DNA of 64,000 bases from Begonia masoniana (lineage: Eukaryota > Streptophyta > Magnoliopsida > Cucurbitales > Begoniaceae): NCBI GenBank assembly GCA_022432975.1, contig CM039508.1:49751646-49815645 (forward strand), in the 5' to 3' direction. The notes beneath the pieces were generated by a model. It was not told the origin of the DNA. It searched no databases and worked only from the letters and a program-made list of their open reading frames with translations. Of this stretch, positions 1 through 14,242 are shown piece by piece. The position numbers were made by a program, and so were the translations under genes. How positions within the stretch are numbered: position 1 is the stretch's first letter; each line of letters opens with the position of its first letter.

Positions 1-900
1 GAAAATTCAATTTCAAAATATGCAGAGTTATCCAGGTTAGTCTGTCAATTTCAAGGTAATCTGAAGCTGAAAATTCAATTAAAACAGCTCAAATTGAAAG
101 CCCAGACTAAACTGGGTAGATTGAAGCTCTTCTGGCAATGAAATCGAACACTAATTTCTTGTTTTTTTGGCACTTTGTTCTTCGTCTATTTCCTACAACG
201 ATTCGATCTAATCTCTGCATTTTCTGTGTCGTTTATTAGTTGGAAACATTAGGAAGGGGGATTAGAGAGTGATTAAAATGGTTATATAAAATACCACTAA
301 ATCAGGCCTACATCTGAATCAGTGAGGTTATATAGATACGGTGTCGTTTTCATTTGTCAGTGGAACCCCTGTGCACTGTCTGTATGTACTTTTCTTTCAA
401 ACGAAAATCAATAAATAAATTGACATTCTTCATAATAAATTAAACTTTAAAACTTCAAATTTTGAACGTATTAAAGTTTGAAATTCTACTTTTTAAATAT
501 TAATAATTTGGATTTGTCGTAAATTTATCCGTTAAATTCAACACGTATGTAAGGAGTTTTTCCACTTCATAAGATGTTTTGCCTTGATTTTTTGTAATAC
601 GTTCAAGTATTATCCTTCTTTTTAAGACTTTCACGAAATTCAAATTTCCCGGAATCTGGCTTTGTATTTTTGCCTCTTGTCAACACAAACATCGTGATTC
701 TCTTTAATCACAACGTCACATATATGGCATTGCCAACGAGCTCCTCCATAAATGATCAAATTTTGGAAAACCAAATGTAGATATTCCCTAAGGTAATTTA
801 GTTGGATTGCAGAAATCAATTGGCAGAGTCTTAATTCAGACATAATCCAGACACATCGCTCTCTCCTCACCAAACATCATTGTACAATGTAAAAAATGGT
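1..900. other. Left flank, no gene recognised
   Basis: This AT-rich stretch lies beyond the NF-YA stop codon and probably contains the end of its 3' UTR. A minus-strand open frame at 640-873 (77 codons) has no family signature that I recognise. I see no RNA gene or mobile element here. Confidence 0.5.
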
Positions 901-972
901 GAAAAGGAAGCATCTAAAATGTCGAATTTAGTGTCAGCCTCACAGTATTTTCATAGAACAAGCGTTCAAACA

Positions 973-993
973 AAGCCAAGAATGATTTGCCGT
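973..993 (-). promoter_or_regulatory. miR169 target site in the NF-YA 3' UTR
   Basis: The plus strand here reads almost as miR169 itself (core GCCAAGAATGATTTGCCG), so the minus-strand NF-YA transcript would pair with it. Against the canonical miRNA I count mismatches at positions 1, 14 and 21 and a G:U pair at position 9. The site lies about 134 nt past the NF-YA stop codon. miR169 sites in the 3' UTR are a known hallmark of NF-YA mRNAs, and the miRNA represses them during drought and nutrient responses. The position and strand both fit, but cleavage is inferred. Confidence 0.8.
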
Positions 994-1126
994 GCCCGCC
1001 GCCTTTCTAGTTTCAATCCACCAGTAAATTTGCTGTACAGCAAGCCTCCAGTAGACCAGGACTGTAGTTCTAAGTTCAATCCAGCTAGTAATTTACTGTA
1101 TAACAAGCTAGTCTCCTAAGCTGAGT

Positions 1127-3388
1127 TCACTGTATGGCTAGGCGCCGGCTGTGTGAAGCTTTGTCCCGGGAAATTCTTCCTAGTTCTTGGCCTGAGCAGT
1201 CTCCTTCCTCCCCATTTTCACCAAAAAAGCCATTGTGACTCTGAATTTGGTGGTTAATGATGTTTTGGGTTTCATATTGTTGGGGCCGGCTGGCGGCTTG
1301 TTGACCATTGGTGCCCGTCCACCTTTCACTCCCGTCAGCAGCTGAGAGTTCCGAAGCTGAAGCTGAAGCTGATGTACAAGCTGACTGCGAGGACCTGGCT
1401 GGAACTGGGTCTGTTCCTTTTTCTTTGCTCGTGCAGTTGGCAGATCCGCCGTCCATTTTCTTGGCAAAACGCCCTCCAATACTCCTTACTCTTCGCATTG
1501 CATGCTTATGCCGAGATTCATGAAGATATGGCTGTAATAAATGATCAAATTTAGATGCAACTAAAGCAAAAGAAAAAACTTTAAGTCCATAGTCACGAGT
1601 GTATATTTCTCTCCACTTTACATTATATTGGCTCTTGAGCAGATCAGTCAAAAGAATCAGAGAAAGGTTCCTGAAGAGTGCTATCAATCATAAAAGTTTT
1701 GCTTGATTACTAGAATGCACAACTACTTCCATTATAATAATAATCACTACGAGAATTTCAAACCGCAAAAAAATTAGATGCATCTTGCATATCATCACTA
1801 ATTTCTAAATATTCTCGAATGTAAGAAGGATATTGGAATGCAATATTTTTTCAGGATAAGTGGCCACTAAGTAGTCTGTTAATGGAGAAGGTTCACAAAT
1901 TCGAGAAGGCACCATATATTTAATATTACCAAAATCGATCACCCAATTCCTCTATACGTAACTAAAAGGCAAAAAATAAAACATCGTCTACCTTCCTATT
2001 TTTTATCAGCTTCTTTTCAATTTCAGCTTTAGCACGAGCCTGTCTTCTTCTTAAAATCCCTTGGTATTGCTTGGCATTGACAAAAACTGGCTCTTGTATC
2101 ATGTCATGAGGTAAAGGCATTCTAGCATGCGGCATTCCAAGAACAGCAGGGTAACTCTGTTCATTCCAATCCGCAGTCAGATGGAGAATTAAACTTTCTA
2201 GCACCTTCATACGAGATTTCCAAACTGCTGGAATAATTTTTACTAACACAGATCCATTAAATTTAAAAGAAGCCAAAGTAGGAGCCCATTTTAAGAATAT
2301 AAAGTTAGGCTAACTCTATCATGCGAAATTATAATACAAATCTTTGACATATCTTTCACTGATAATTTTGAAAATGCTAATAAATTATAACTTATGAGGC
2401 ACAAAGCACAATAGACATTTTCTTTTATTTGGGTAAATGATCAATATCCAATCTTACATACCAACGGTTGATGTCCATAAGCCATCATCATTCCTCCATA
2501 ATATGGATCCTGATAAGGATTCGGAGCACATGCCTGAAGATCCAAAACCAACCATTTCAACTCAATTATGAATTAATCAATTATTTAATAGCTTAAGATC
2601 TAAGTGTAATAGGACATATAAACAGAGGATGAGACGTTAACTTTGACTTTTTTGCTCATCAATCTGCCATATAATTCACAATATACACTTACAAAAACCA
2701 TTAAAAGAGTTATATGGATAAAGGAAAATGTTAAGAAATCTAAATTAGCTTCTATTTATCAACTTCAACTATTAAGATTACTAGTCAATCAACATAAATC
2801 TTGACTTCAAGTTTTACCAGGTAGAGTAAAAAGATTATTTACTTTTAAAGATTTAGACTTACAATAGAATGTCCAACTAGTTCAAGTGATGGAGGTTGCG
2901 CCACACAGGGACAATGCACTGTCGTCCCCGAGGATGCTCCATGTGGTCCATTTGGTGCATCTTGCTGGACATTTTCTCCTAATATCAACAAAAACCCGAT
3001 CCTCAGCATGCAAATAAATTGAATCAAGTACAGGATGGGTCGAGACAATCAATTATATATTTCAATAAAAGTTTGAAAACAACCACTTTATTATGTTTAT
3101 AATATTACCAGAACGTGCAGATTTAGCCATTTGTTGTGATTGTTTGTCAGCATCATCATCATCATCATCAATATGCTCATCATTAGAGATCGATCGGTCA
3201 TCACTGGACTCTGAACAATTATCTAGGCATTCCATTGAAGAAGCGTTGGGAGCATTACCCACAGTCGAGTGTGGGGGAATTGAATTGTATTCAACAGCAC
3301 GCCACCAAGGTTCAAAGTAACTATTGGCTGGTGGGATGTTATGTGCATTCGGTTCTACTTTATCTTTGGTTTCAGATTCAGACTGCAT
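1127..3388 (-). CDS. NF-YA: NF-YA (CCAAT-box factor subunit A) gene, five coding exons
   Basis: Coding exons are 3388-3109, 2978-2863, 2533-2462, 2156-1992 and 1531-1127. All introns are GT-AG and phases agree, giving 345 residues, normal for the family. NF-YA joins the NF-YB/NF-YC histone-fold dimer in the nucleus and contacts CCAAT DNA. Exon 4 holds the subunit-interaction helix ([14 protein letters not shown]). Exon 5 opens with the DNA-binding helix ([14 protein letters not shown], then GGRF). The N-terminus (MQSESET, later [10 protein letters not shown]) resembles the NF-YA2/NF-YA10 subgroup, which supports the ATG at 3388. Exon 1 contains an aspartate run coded by a GAT repeat. Positions after the DNA-binding helix (RVRSIGG) differ slightly from the usual RARGxGG. 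Regulation is probably by miR169 through the 3' UTR and perhaps by the expanded 5' UTR intron. Confidence 0.93.
3151..3170. repeat. Short CAT/ATG triplet tract in NF-YA exon 1
   Basis: About seven CAT triplets, read as GAT on the coding strand, encode the acidic aspartate run of NF-YA. It is the same triplet, in the same orientation, as the giant array about 800 bp upstream. Confidence 0.9.
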
Positions 3389-3433
3389 GAATTCAACTCT
3401 TTTCCAATAAATCGAACTCCACCTTTTTTTCGG

Positions 3434-6016
<2,583 letters not shown>

Positions 6017-6450
6017 TCAATCACAAACCGAAGAAGTCGCTCGAGATAACGCAATTCGAACAAGAAATCCAAGTGAAGAAGATTCAAATAGGGTCAGGTC
6101 CGTTTCTCAGCAGCTTCTACCGCTGTTCCTTATTTGGGTCCCACGATAGCCCAGCTCTCCTACTATATCGACGCGTGGATATTTAACCGGGAACCGGTTC
6201 GTCCCGCTTTGCTTTTGTTTTGTGGATGGAACCACGGTCGTTTTTGGTAATTAGGTGAACCATCGTCGACGGGTGAAATCAGGTATCCGGTTGAGGGAAA
6301 GGTTATTGTCTGTGAGCAACGAAGCGTACTCGTCTTAGTGATATTATCAATGCTCCTTAAGAGGATACGCGTGGCAGACGTGGAAACCACTCAAAAGCAG
6401 TGGGTTAGATTAAATGCCACGTGGCCAATCCACTTTCCTAACTTGCTACA
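6017..6450 (-). promoter_or_regulatory. NF-YA leader exon and core promoter region
   Basis: The first non-coding exon should run up from 6017 to an unknown start near 6100-6170. Further upstream, at 6418-6429, is a G-box (CACGTG) overlapping a CCAAT box (GGCCAAT). AT-rich candidates for a TATA box lie around 6165-6185. A CCAAT box upstream of an NF-YA gene could allow autoregulation, but that is inference. Confidence 0.45.
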
Positions 6451-6922
6451 GCATTACATGGCCTAGCTCACCAAGCCCGCCCCATTTCGAACTCTCCAAG
6501 TCGGTGAGTCGGGTTTTTTTTTTACTCCGCTCATTTGTCATCTCTAATTACAAATTGTGTATTATAAATTCTACATAAAAATCAAATCGATATTCCATAG
6601 ATACCAAAATCATTATCTATGTCAGAAAACTATGACAATAGAACGACATGTTCGAATCCATTTACGAGATGTTCAGAGCAGCAAGTCGGGTACGAAGTCT
6701 TTCGTTTCAATACGCAACTCTCTCTCAATTACTATTTTTTCCATCGAATTATAAGTAATTACACTCCTGCTTCTCGAGACTCGCCCATATTATCTCATAT
6801 ATTCTTAAGACAAACTTTAATGTTTACTAAACCACTTTTAAAGGGTTTAGATATGTAAAGATAATTATATATATACACACACCTTATAATTGTTAAATAA
6901 ATCTAACATTTTTAACTTTAAT
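6451..6922. other. Intergenic, nothing recognised
   Basis: AT-rich sequence with short open frames that match nothing I know. No repeat edges are visible before the TRIM element. Confidence 0.4.
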
Positions 6923-7224
6923 TGTTGTCCCACGTTGACATAACTAAAGTTAATGGGTCTGTATAAATATGAGGAGAATTTTCTCACTCATTGAGCTAGT
7001 TTTTAGAGTAAGTTCTACCATCTCACTATGGTATCAGAGTTAAAACTGTACGATGTGAGAGCCGATTAATCACGCTAAACGTGAAGAATTTTTTTTTATC
7101 ATGCTAGACATGTGGGCGGATGTTATTCTACATCGACATAACTAAAGTTAATAAGACATGTATAAATATGATGGAGATTTCTTCACTCATTGAGCTATCT
7201 TTTGGAATGAATTATATCATCTCA
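6923..7224 (+). mobile_element. TRIM (terminal-repeat retrotransposon in miniature)
   Basis: Two imperfect direct repeats of about 103 bp (6923-7025 and 7121-7224) begin TGTT and end TCTCA. They share ACATAACTAAAGTTAAT and CTCACTCATTGAGCTA. Just inside the first repeat is TGGTATCAGAG (7029-7039), the primer-binding site complementary to initiator tRNA-Met. A purine-rich stretch (GTGGGCGGA) precedes the second. The internal part is only about 95 bp and codes nothing, as expected of TRIMs. I could not find a clean target duplication, so it is an old copy. Confidence 0.75.
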
Positions 7225-8289
7225 TTTTTTATCATTAATCGCGTAAAATTATGTAACAATAATTATATACATGATAATCTTAGATAGGTTCATGCAGATC
7301 GAATCATAGTCCCGTCTATCTGATGTACTTTAGGCAATAATTATTTAAACAAAAAAAAAAGACAAAAAATGTGTGTTTCTTATAGTAATTTCGTAAATAT
7401 AAACTAAGAAATATAGATACTAAAACGAAATAGTTATTTGATTAATAAATATTGGATATTGGGTTAACCCGATTGCATTGGAATTGAAATACCAAAGGAA
7501 CCCTTTTCTAGGAGAGAATCATATCCATAATTGAAGATTAATTTAATTAATTAGGAATAATGTTATGTGTATCACTTAAAAAATTTATTGATGTCTCAAA
7601 CAATTATCAGTGTAATTAATATAATAAATTATAAAAAATAATCAATTATATTAATTGTATTTTAATTGCATTAATAATTATTTAACAAGTCAGTAAATTT
7701 TTTTTAAAAAGTACATGTAGCATTACTCGTCAATTAATCATTTTTAATACTTTTCGTCGAAGAGGGTTCGAAGTTGGATGAGTGAATTTTTCAGAGCTCC
7801 AAAAAAAAAAAAAAAAAAAAAAGAATTGTTAATTCAAAAAAATGGTAATTTTTCAATAATATTTTATAGTAGAATTAACGGATCCCTAATATTAGAGTGG
7901 CTGTTGCTAACATCTCACACTCCGAAATGTTAATTGTTGAAAATAAAAGTTTAAAGTGTCCATTGAAAATAATATCTTACTTTACAATTTATTTTGATAT
8001 TTACTCAAAAAATATTATATTTAATGAATAAATTGACAAAAATATTCAAATTAATAATAATAAATAATTAAAATTAAAATAATTATACGTAGATAAGATT
8101 TAAGCATGGTAGTGTGTGCACATTGAATGTTTGGCTTTAGATTTGGCGGTAAATTATTAACTATTTCAAAAATTGAAGTCTAATTATTGATAAAAGTTCC
8201 TTTTTGGTAGCATTTATTTACATGGAATATTGCCCTTGCCCATAAAATGTGTACTATGGCTGTAAGTAATGCCTATATGCATAATACTA
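7225..8289. other. AT-rich intergenic sequence with dispersed repeats
   Basis: No gene seen. An A-tract lies at 7801-7822. Sequence at about 7590-7740 resembles 63480-63610, and 7825-7990 resembles 27720-27880 (shared phrases such as AATATTT...GTGGAATTA and the TTGTTG...AACA core). Both look like dispersed AT-rich non-autonomous elements whose ends I could not define. Confidence 0.4.
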
Positions 8290-8291
8290 CA

Positions 8292-8366
8292 TCTCTCTCT
8301 CTCTCTCTATATATTATATATATATATATATGCCCTAGTACGACCCGTCAAATGTATGCGTGCTAG
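8292..8366 (+). promoter_or_regulatory. CT tract, TATA region and tiny uORF before the SMR-like gene
   Basis: A CT microsatellite (8292-8309) runs into a long TATATA stretch (8310-8331), a plausible core promoter for the downstream plus-strand gene. The first ATG after it (8352) opens a four-codon reading frame ending TAG at 8366. The next plus-strand ATG that I see is the proposed start at 8509. Confidence 0.4.
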
Positions 8367-8508
8367 GGGTAGAGGTTCTTTTTTCTGAGAACTCCATAGA
8401 TTTTGCTCTGTAACTCCGATTCCAGTTCTTTAACCTTGCACCTGCGATCTGAAAGTGGAAGCTTCAAAACCCAGCACTGTTTTTTGTTGCCTTCTTCTCC
8501 ACCAAAAG

Positions 8509-8871
8509 ATGACATACTTTGGAGGAAGAAGACGACGAAGAAGAAGAAGAACGGCGGCAACAACTGGAAGAGAGCAAAAAAGAAAGAGAACCCAGTTGAA
8601 GAAGAAGAAATTATGGCCGAAGAAAGAAGAAGCGTCTTCTCCAAACTCCTGCAAAAACCCAGAAGCCATGGATTTTGAGAGCTCTAATGGCTGCTGTACG
8701 CCCAGAGGTGAGAGATTTAGAATACCAGAGATTTCGACATGCCCACCTGCTCCCATGAAGAGAAGATTAGTCTCATCAAACTGCTTTTTGCAGAGATCCG
8801 CCATAACCTTCTTCTCTCCACCAGATTTAGACCTTTTCGTCTTCTTCTCTCTCCCCAAACTTTCTGTTTGA
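8509..8871 (+). CDS. SIAMESE-related (SMR-type) CDK inhibitor
   Basis: Single-exon protein of 120 residues. SMR proteins bind and inhibit CDK-cyclin complexes in the nucleus and promote endoreduplication or cell-cycle arrest. The recognisable part is the C-terminal half: CCTPRGERFRIPE, then STCPPAPMKRR and finally FFSPPDLDLF. That is the family order of a TP-RIP-CPPAPxKxR block followed by an FFxPPDLxLF tail. The N-terminal half is almost pure basic residues coded by AGA/GAA-rich sequence. It is not conserved in the family, so translation could instead begin at the ATG at 8668 (67 residues). A transcript would settle the start. A long open frame on the opposite strand is a by-product of the purine-rich sequence. 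Confidence 0.7.
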   Translation: MTYFGGRRRRRRRRTAATTGREQKRKRTQLKKKKLWPKKEEASSPNSCKNPEAMDFESSNGCCTPRGERFRIPEISTCPPAPMKRRLVSSNCFLQRSAITFFSPPDLDLFVFFSLPKLSV

Positions 8872-10159
8872 CCATAGAATACCCAACCTTGATCTCCATC
8901 AAGTTTTCTTACCAATGGCGGATCCAACCAAACAAATTTCTTCTTCGTTTTTGAATTAGCTGTAGTTATGTTCTAAGTGAGTTTGTATTTTCTGACCCTG
9001 TAATGGGATTGAAGAGTTGGGTTTCTTACAGAAACGACCAGCTTTTGAACGTTAAAGGTACGTAAAAGATTTGATTTTTATTGTTCAAACACTTGATTAT
9101 TTGTCTGCCCAGTCTCTAACTTTTGAAAAAGCTGATAAATATGAACATTTTGGGTGCGATTAAAACCAGAAATCCTTTGTTTAATGCTGTCGTTTTCTTT
9201 CAGAGTTCATTTATTTTACGAATCGTTGAACATGGCCTTCTATTTTTCGCAGTTTGTTTTTAGTTCCAAATACAGACTGAAGATAGATAATCTTAGAGAG
9301 AGAGAGAGTGGATATGTCAGCAAGATAGAGAGAATGCAGTGAGAGAGACAGAGAGAATCCAATGGAAGGACCGAGCTCGTGCGGGTTGTGATTATTCATT
9401 ATTTTGTCAGTTTAGAGAATCTCTGGATTACTGCTCTCCAAATAATATTGTTTTTTTAAATTATTATATTATTTTTAAAATAATTAACAAAAAAAACTTT
9501 TAATTATTACGATATTAACAAATTTATCCTAAAATTATGTTTATTAATAAAATTACTATTAAATTATGTTTCGTTAACAAATATTGACATCTAGTTTTTT
9601 TGTTAAAAATCCAATCTGCATACGGAAGCCCGATTTCCTCAAGCGGGCACACGCTCCTAATTGAGTCGATATCCTCTTGATATCGGACATCGCGAGTTTG
9701 AGTAGACGCCCACACTAATATTTAGTCAAATATTTTCTCCAAAAATAGACTTCTGCAACTCCCTGTGAGTGTCTGGCACTGAAACTGTAGGAGTCCTTAG
9801 ACAAATTTAACAATGACGGAAATAGTTGATTTGTTAACCGATTATATGTTTCTTTTTATAATGAAACAAAGGCTTTAAATAAACTTCTAAGGATTAGAAA
9901 TAAATTTATAAATTATTAAAAAAAATTAAAGAAAAATGATCTCGAGAACTATGTGTGTGTGTGTGTATATATATATATTTATGAATTATGTTTTATACTT
10001 CTATCTTTTGCATTGACCATAAATAATTCAAATCATTTTAAATTATTTGGAGATTATTCATCTGTACTTGAGACCATAATATCCATCTTCTTGTACAACA
10101 CTACAAAAGAACAATCATAGTAAGGGAATGAACGTTGCATCCACATTTTTTCTCGTAGT
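8872..10159. other. Intergenic with microsatellites and a SINE-like relic
   Basis: No gene recognised. GA-rich tracts lie at 9296-9355 and a GT/AT dinucleotide tract at about 9951-9978. At about 9610-9715 a GC-richer island ends in GCGAGTTTGAGTAGACGCCC, whose GAGTTTGAG resembles a pol III B box. This may be a decayed tRNA-derived SINE, but I cannot define its ends. Confidence 0.35.
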
Positions 10160-10498
10160 ATGATAAACGACATCTTCGTCAATGCATCACACATCCACGA
10201 ATGGACACCCAAAAATCTAGCCAAAAAACAGGGCCACGAACAAATCAAAGCTCTTTTCTCTTTTTTCAAGCCGTCCAAGACTCAGTCTGTCATCTCTCTT
10301 TTCGACCAGCAGAATGAGACTCGCCTTGGAAGATTCAAGAGCGAATTGATGACTCGTCCTCTATTGCCAGAAGTCTTCATCCCTGGCAAAGATTGGAGCA
10401 ATCATCGACCGAGGCGTAGAAGCTACAACTTCCATAACTCTTATCGACAGTGATGTTGAATTCCATGGACAGAAGGACGCAATGTCTTCAATCGGAGA
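10160..10498 (+). pseudogene. AKT1-type K+ channel fragment (ankyrin end and following linker)
   Basis: The frame 10160-10453 contains EWTPKNLAKKQGHEQIKALF, which matches the last ankyrin repeat of plant Shaker channels (typically WTPRxLAEQQGHEDIKxLF). It is followed by LGRFKSE and RRRSYNFHNS, as in the linker before the KHA domain of AKT1. No channel pore, voltage sensor or cyclic-nucleotide domain is present upstream. After 10453 the frame stops, and at 10498 the sequence is cut by the gypsy insertion. It is an isolated gene fragment, presumably dead. The assignment rests on short motifs recalled from the family. Confidence 0.6.
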
Positions 10499-10762
10499 TG
10501 GTAAGGGTGAATTTGGGTTTGAGAAGGAACATGTGGAAAGAGAGAGAGAAAGAAAGGAGAAGGAGAGAGAGACAAGTTGGATATTCTTTTATGTATCTCC
10601 TCAATGCCGAAATTACATGTACATTAAAGAAACAACTAAAGAACTAACAGAAACTATTAACTTAACTTCCCACTAAGTTCCCACTAAGCCATAACCGATC
10701 ATAAAGGATAAAGGTTAGGCTAAACTACAAAACTACTCGTCATGCCATGCATGCACATATCA
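10499..10762 (-). repeat. Gypsy 3' LTR
   Basis: 264-bp terminal repeat, TGGTAAG...TATCA on the plus strand. It is 11 bp longer than its partner because the phrase CCCACTAAG is duplicated. Confidence 0.92.
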
Positions 10763-10773
10763 TTCCTCGCCGC

Positions 10774-13700
10774 TTAAGAATCCTTGTCCATAAGGATGAA
10801 ATCTGGGTAAGTCCTGGAGAAACGCCATTCATTTTCGCATGTGGCATCTTCGAGTGGAGCTCCTTTCCGGTGCACTAATATTTCAGACCGTGGACGATAC
10901 GTACCCTTTTGAATTACACGGCGATCAAGAATCCGATCAGGTTGTGGCAAAATAGTTGAGTCCACTGCTGTCGAAGGAAGTTGGGGACTGATGGGTTGGG
11001 TAACAGAAGCCACATATTTGCGTAATAAACTAACATGAAAGACGTTGTGGATTTGAGAATCCGAAGGAAGGGCCAGACAATATGCCACTGAACCCAACTT
11101 CTCCACTACCTGAAATGGACCGTACCAGCGAGGAGCAAGTTTCAGTGAACTCCTAAAGGTGACAGAATTCTGGCGATAAGGTTGAAGCTTCAAATACACG
11201 TAGTCTCCGATCTGGAACGAAACCTCGCGTCTATGTTGGTCAGCTTGGCATTTCATTCTATTTTGGGCCAATAAGAGGTTCCGGCGTAGCTCGCGTAAGA
11301 GAACGTCTCGATCACGGAGGTACTCATCAACAACTGCGAAGCGAAAAGTTTCAGGCACATAGGCTAGTAAGTGAGGCGGAGGAATGCCATAAACTGCTTC
11401 TAATGGAGTTATTTTGGTGGAGGAGTGAAGTGACGTGTTGTAGCTAAACTCCGCCCAAGGAATCCAGTCGACCCATTTTCGTGGTTGGTCACCTGCAAAA
11501 CAACGTAAGTATTGCTCTAACGTGCGATTCATTACCTCGGTCTGGCCGTCAGCTTGTAGGTGGTAGCTGGAACTCATACATAGTTGGGTTCCTTGTAATT
11601 GGAATAAGGCTTTCCAGAATGAACTAATGAACACCCGATCACGGTCACTGACAATGGATGTCGGAATTCCATGGAGACGAACCACATTTGCAACAAATGC
11701 CCTGGCGACAACAGCCGTTGTAAACCGATGCTTCAAGGCGACAAAATATGCATATTTGGTCAGGCGATCGACAATGACCATGATGACGGTGTGACCATTG
11801 GATGACGGTAACCCTTCAATAAAGTCCATCGAGACATCCGTCCACATTCGGTTCGGAATGGGCAATGGCTGAAGTAATCCCGCCGGCTTCATACAATCGG
11901 TTTTGTATCGTTGGCAGACTTCACACTGTTGGAGAAATTGCTTCACTGACCTACGCATATTCGACCAGGAAAAACTATGCTGAATGCGGGATAGAGTTTT
12001 ATGGAACCCAAAATGTCCACCAGTCGGGGATGAGTGGCACTCTATGATTATTTTAGAGATAAATGCAGATTTGGGGCTTAGAAAAACTCTATTGTTCTTA
12101 AACCAAACCCCATCACGTTGAACCAGTGTCTGGTCTGGTGCATTTGTTTTCACATGCTTGTAAAAAGAATCCTGCTCCACCTCTTTTTGCAGAATCAGCC
12201 ACCAATCTGCCTTTGGACCTGAAACTGATAAGAATTGAAACTCAACCACGCGAGACAAAGAATCTGCACCTTGATTGTCGGCTCCTTTCTTATACTCAAT
12301 TTCATAATCATAACCCAATATTTTCGGAAGCCATCGGGTTTGTGCTGGAGTAGTAATCCTCTGCTCAAGTAAATACTTTAGGCTTTTTTGGTCGGTGCGA
12401 ACTGTGAACGCTTTTTCGAGCAGATAAGGACGCCATTTCCGAATTGATTTCACAATGGCCAACATTTCTTTTTCATAAGTGGACAAGGACAAAGCCGAAC
12501 CCTTCAAGGCTTCACTAAAATAAGCAATTGGCTGGTTGTGTTGGGATAAAATTGCACCAATTCCGATTCCACTTGCATCACATTCAATCACAAACCTTTG
12601 AGAAAAGTCTGGAAGAGACAATACTGGAGATGAGGTCAAAGCTTCCTTTAAGTGTCTGAAGGCTAGCTCAGCAGCATCATTCCAGGTGAAACCTTCTTCG
12701 CGCAAGAGCTGGTGTAGAGGAGCAGCTATGGAGCCAACGTTACGGATGAATTTCCGATAATAGCCTGCTAAGCCGAGGAACACACGCACACCCTTTGTGG
12801 TGGTCGGTGTAGGCAACTCCAAAACGGCCTGTATTTTGATGGGATCAACTGCCACACCTCGCTCTGAGATAATATGACCTAAATAATCAATCTGCGAGAC
12901 CCCAAACCTACATTTGGATTTCTTTGCAAACAGATTATTAGTCTGTAAAATGGTTAAAACTGTGTGCACGTGTGAGAGATGATCCTTCCACGATCGGGAA
13001 TAAATCAAAATGTCGTCAAAGAAGACAAGAATAAACTTTCGAAGATGAGGCCGGAAAAGGTCATTCATGACGCTTTGGAAGGTCACCGGAGCATTAATGA
13101 GGCCGAAGGGCATCACGAGAAACTCGTAGTGTCCTTCATGAGTGCAAAAAGCGGTCTTTGGAATGTCTTCTTCACGAACTCGAATTTGATGATACCCCGC
13201 TCGCAAGTCTAACTTGGAGAAAACTGTAGCTCCGTGGAGTTCGCCAAGTAATTCGTCGATCACCGGAATCAGATATTTATCCTTGATGGTTATATTGTTT
13301 AAGGCTCTGTAATCTATACAAAAATGCCAAGTTCTGTCCGTCTTCTTTACCAACAAAACTGATGATGAAAACGGGCTATTACTAGGCCGGATAAACCCAG
13401 ATTGTAAGAGCTCCTTCACCATCTTCTCTATTTCAGCCTTCTGGAAATATGGTTAACGATATGGGCGCACACTTACGGGATTTGCATGTAAGGGTAAGGG
13501 AATATGATGATCATGTGAGCGAATTGGTCGCAGACTTGTGGGTGGTTAAAATATTTTGGCGAACTCAGCAAGAAGACGTGCCAAGTCAGGGGAATAAGAA
13601 TCCTGTGGAGTGTGGGTAACTGTAGGTATTATTTGAAAGAGAAACCCAGTACCTTGCAGGTGACAGAGTTCCCTGTCGGATATAGCTTCAAGGTTGGTAT

Positions 13701-13812
13701 GTTTCAGGCCTTTGAAAGTATGGAGATTATCACCCACTTTAAACGTCATGGTCAGCTGTTTATAATCCATTTCGATAAACCCGAGAGTTTCCAACCATTG
13801 AACTCCCAGAAC
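10774..13812 (-). pseudogene. Chromovirus pol (RT, RNase H, integrase, chromodomain-like tail)
   Basis: The main open frame is 13422-10774 (882 codons). In order it shows reverse transcriptase with FSKLDLRAGYHQI and the catalytic block FFDDILIYS, RNase H (ECDASGIGIGAILS), the integrase zinc motif (H-H-C-C, ending CEVCQRYK), the integrase core (DFIEGLP, then SDRDRVFISSFW) and a C-terminal block ILVHRKGAPLEDATCE resembling a degraded chromodomain. Upstream, the frame 13794-13546 continues the protease-RT linker. In-frame stops at about 13546 and at 13453-13455 (a TAA where the family has tyrosine) break it. The sequence ends at the Sirevirus insertion. Confidence 0.9.
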
Positions 13813-14046
13813 AAGTGTGTTGACTTAAATGGTATTTAAGTCTAAATATGTTTTTGATGATGTGTTTATATGTTAAAGGAATTTGATTATGTGTATTACG
13901 TTTGAATCTAATGATTTATGCATATGAGAATTATATGTTGGAAATACCCTTGAAAAGGGTATTTTAGTTGTCTGATGAATTTGGTTAAGTGTTCTAGGTA
14001 TATTAGTAAAATAGCGCTGTGAATGCACATCCAGCGGTCAAGTAGA

Positions 14047-14160
14047 AAAGAAGAAGTCCACCGGTGAATTAAAAGAAAAGAAGAAGTCCACCGGTGAATT
14101 AAAATAAAAGAAGAAGTCCACCGGTGAATTAAAATAAAAGAAGAAGTCCACCGATAGGAA
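14047..14160 (+). repeat. 30-bp tandem repeat, about four copies
   Basis: Unit GAAGAAGTCCACCGGTGAAT plus about ten A-rich bases. The copies are nearly identical and directly precede the 46-bp array in the same LTR. Confidence 0.85.
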
Positions 14161-14242
14161 AACGACAAAAGGCGAAGTTCTTAATGACTACGTCCACCGA
14201 TCACTAGACGACAAAAGAAGAAATCCTCAGATAGCATTCCTT

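Noticed and set aside
640..873. 77-codon minus-strand open frame with a CxxC (WQCHICD)
   Set aside because: Too short and without a second metal-binding pair. It probably lies in or beyond the NF-YA 3' UTR.
8430..8927. Minus-strand open frame of 165 codons with a hydrophobic stretch
   Set aside because: It is the complement of the purine-rich SMR-like coding sequence and has no family features of its own.
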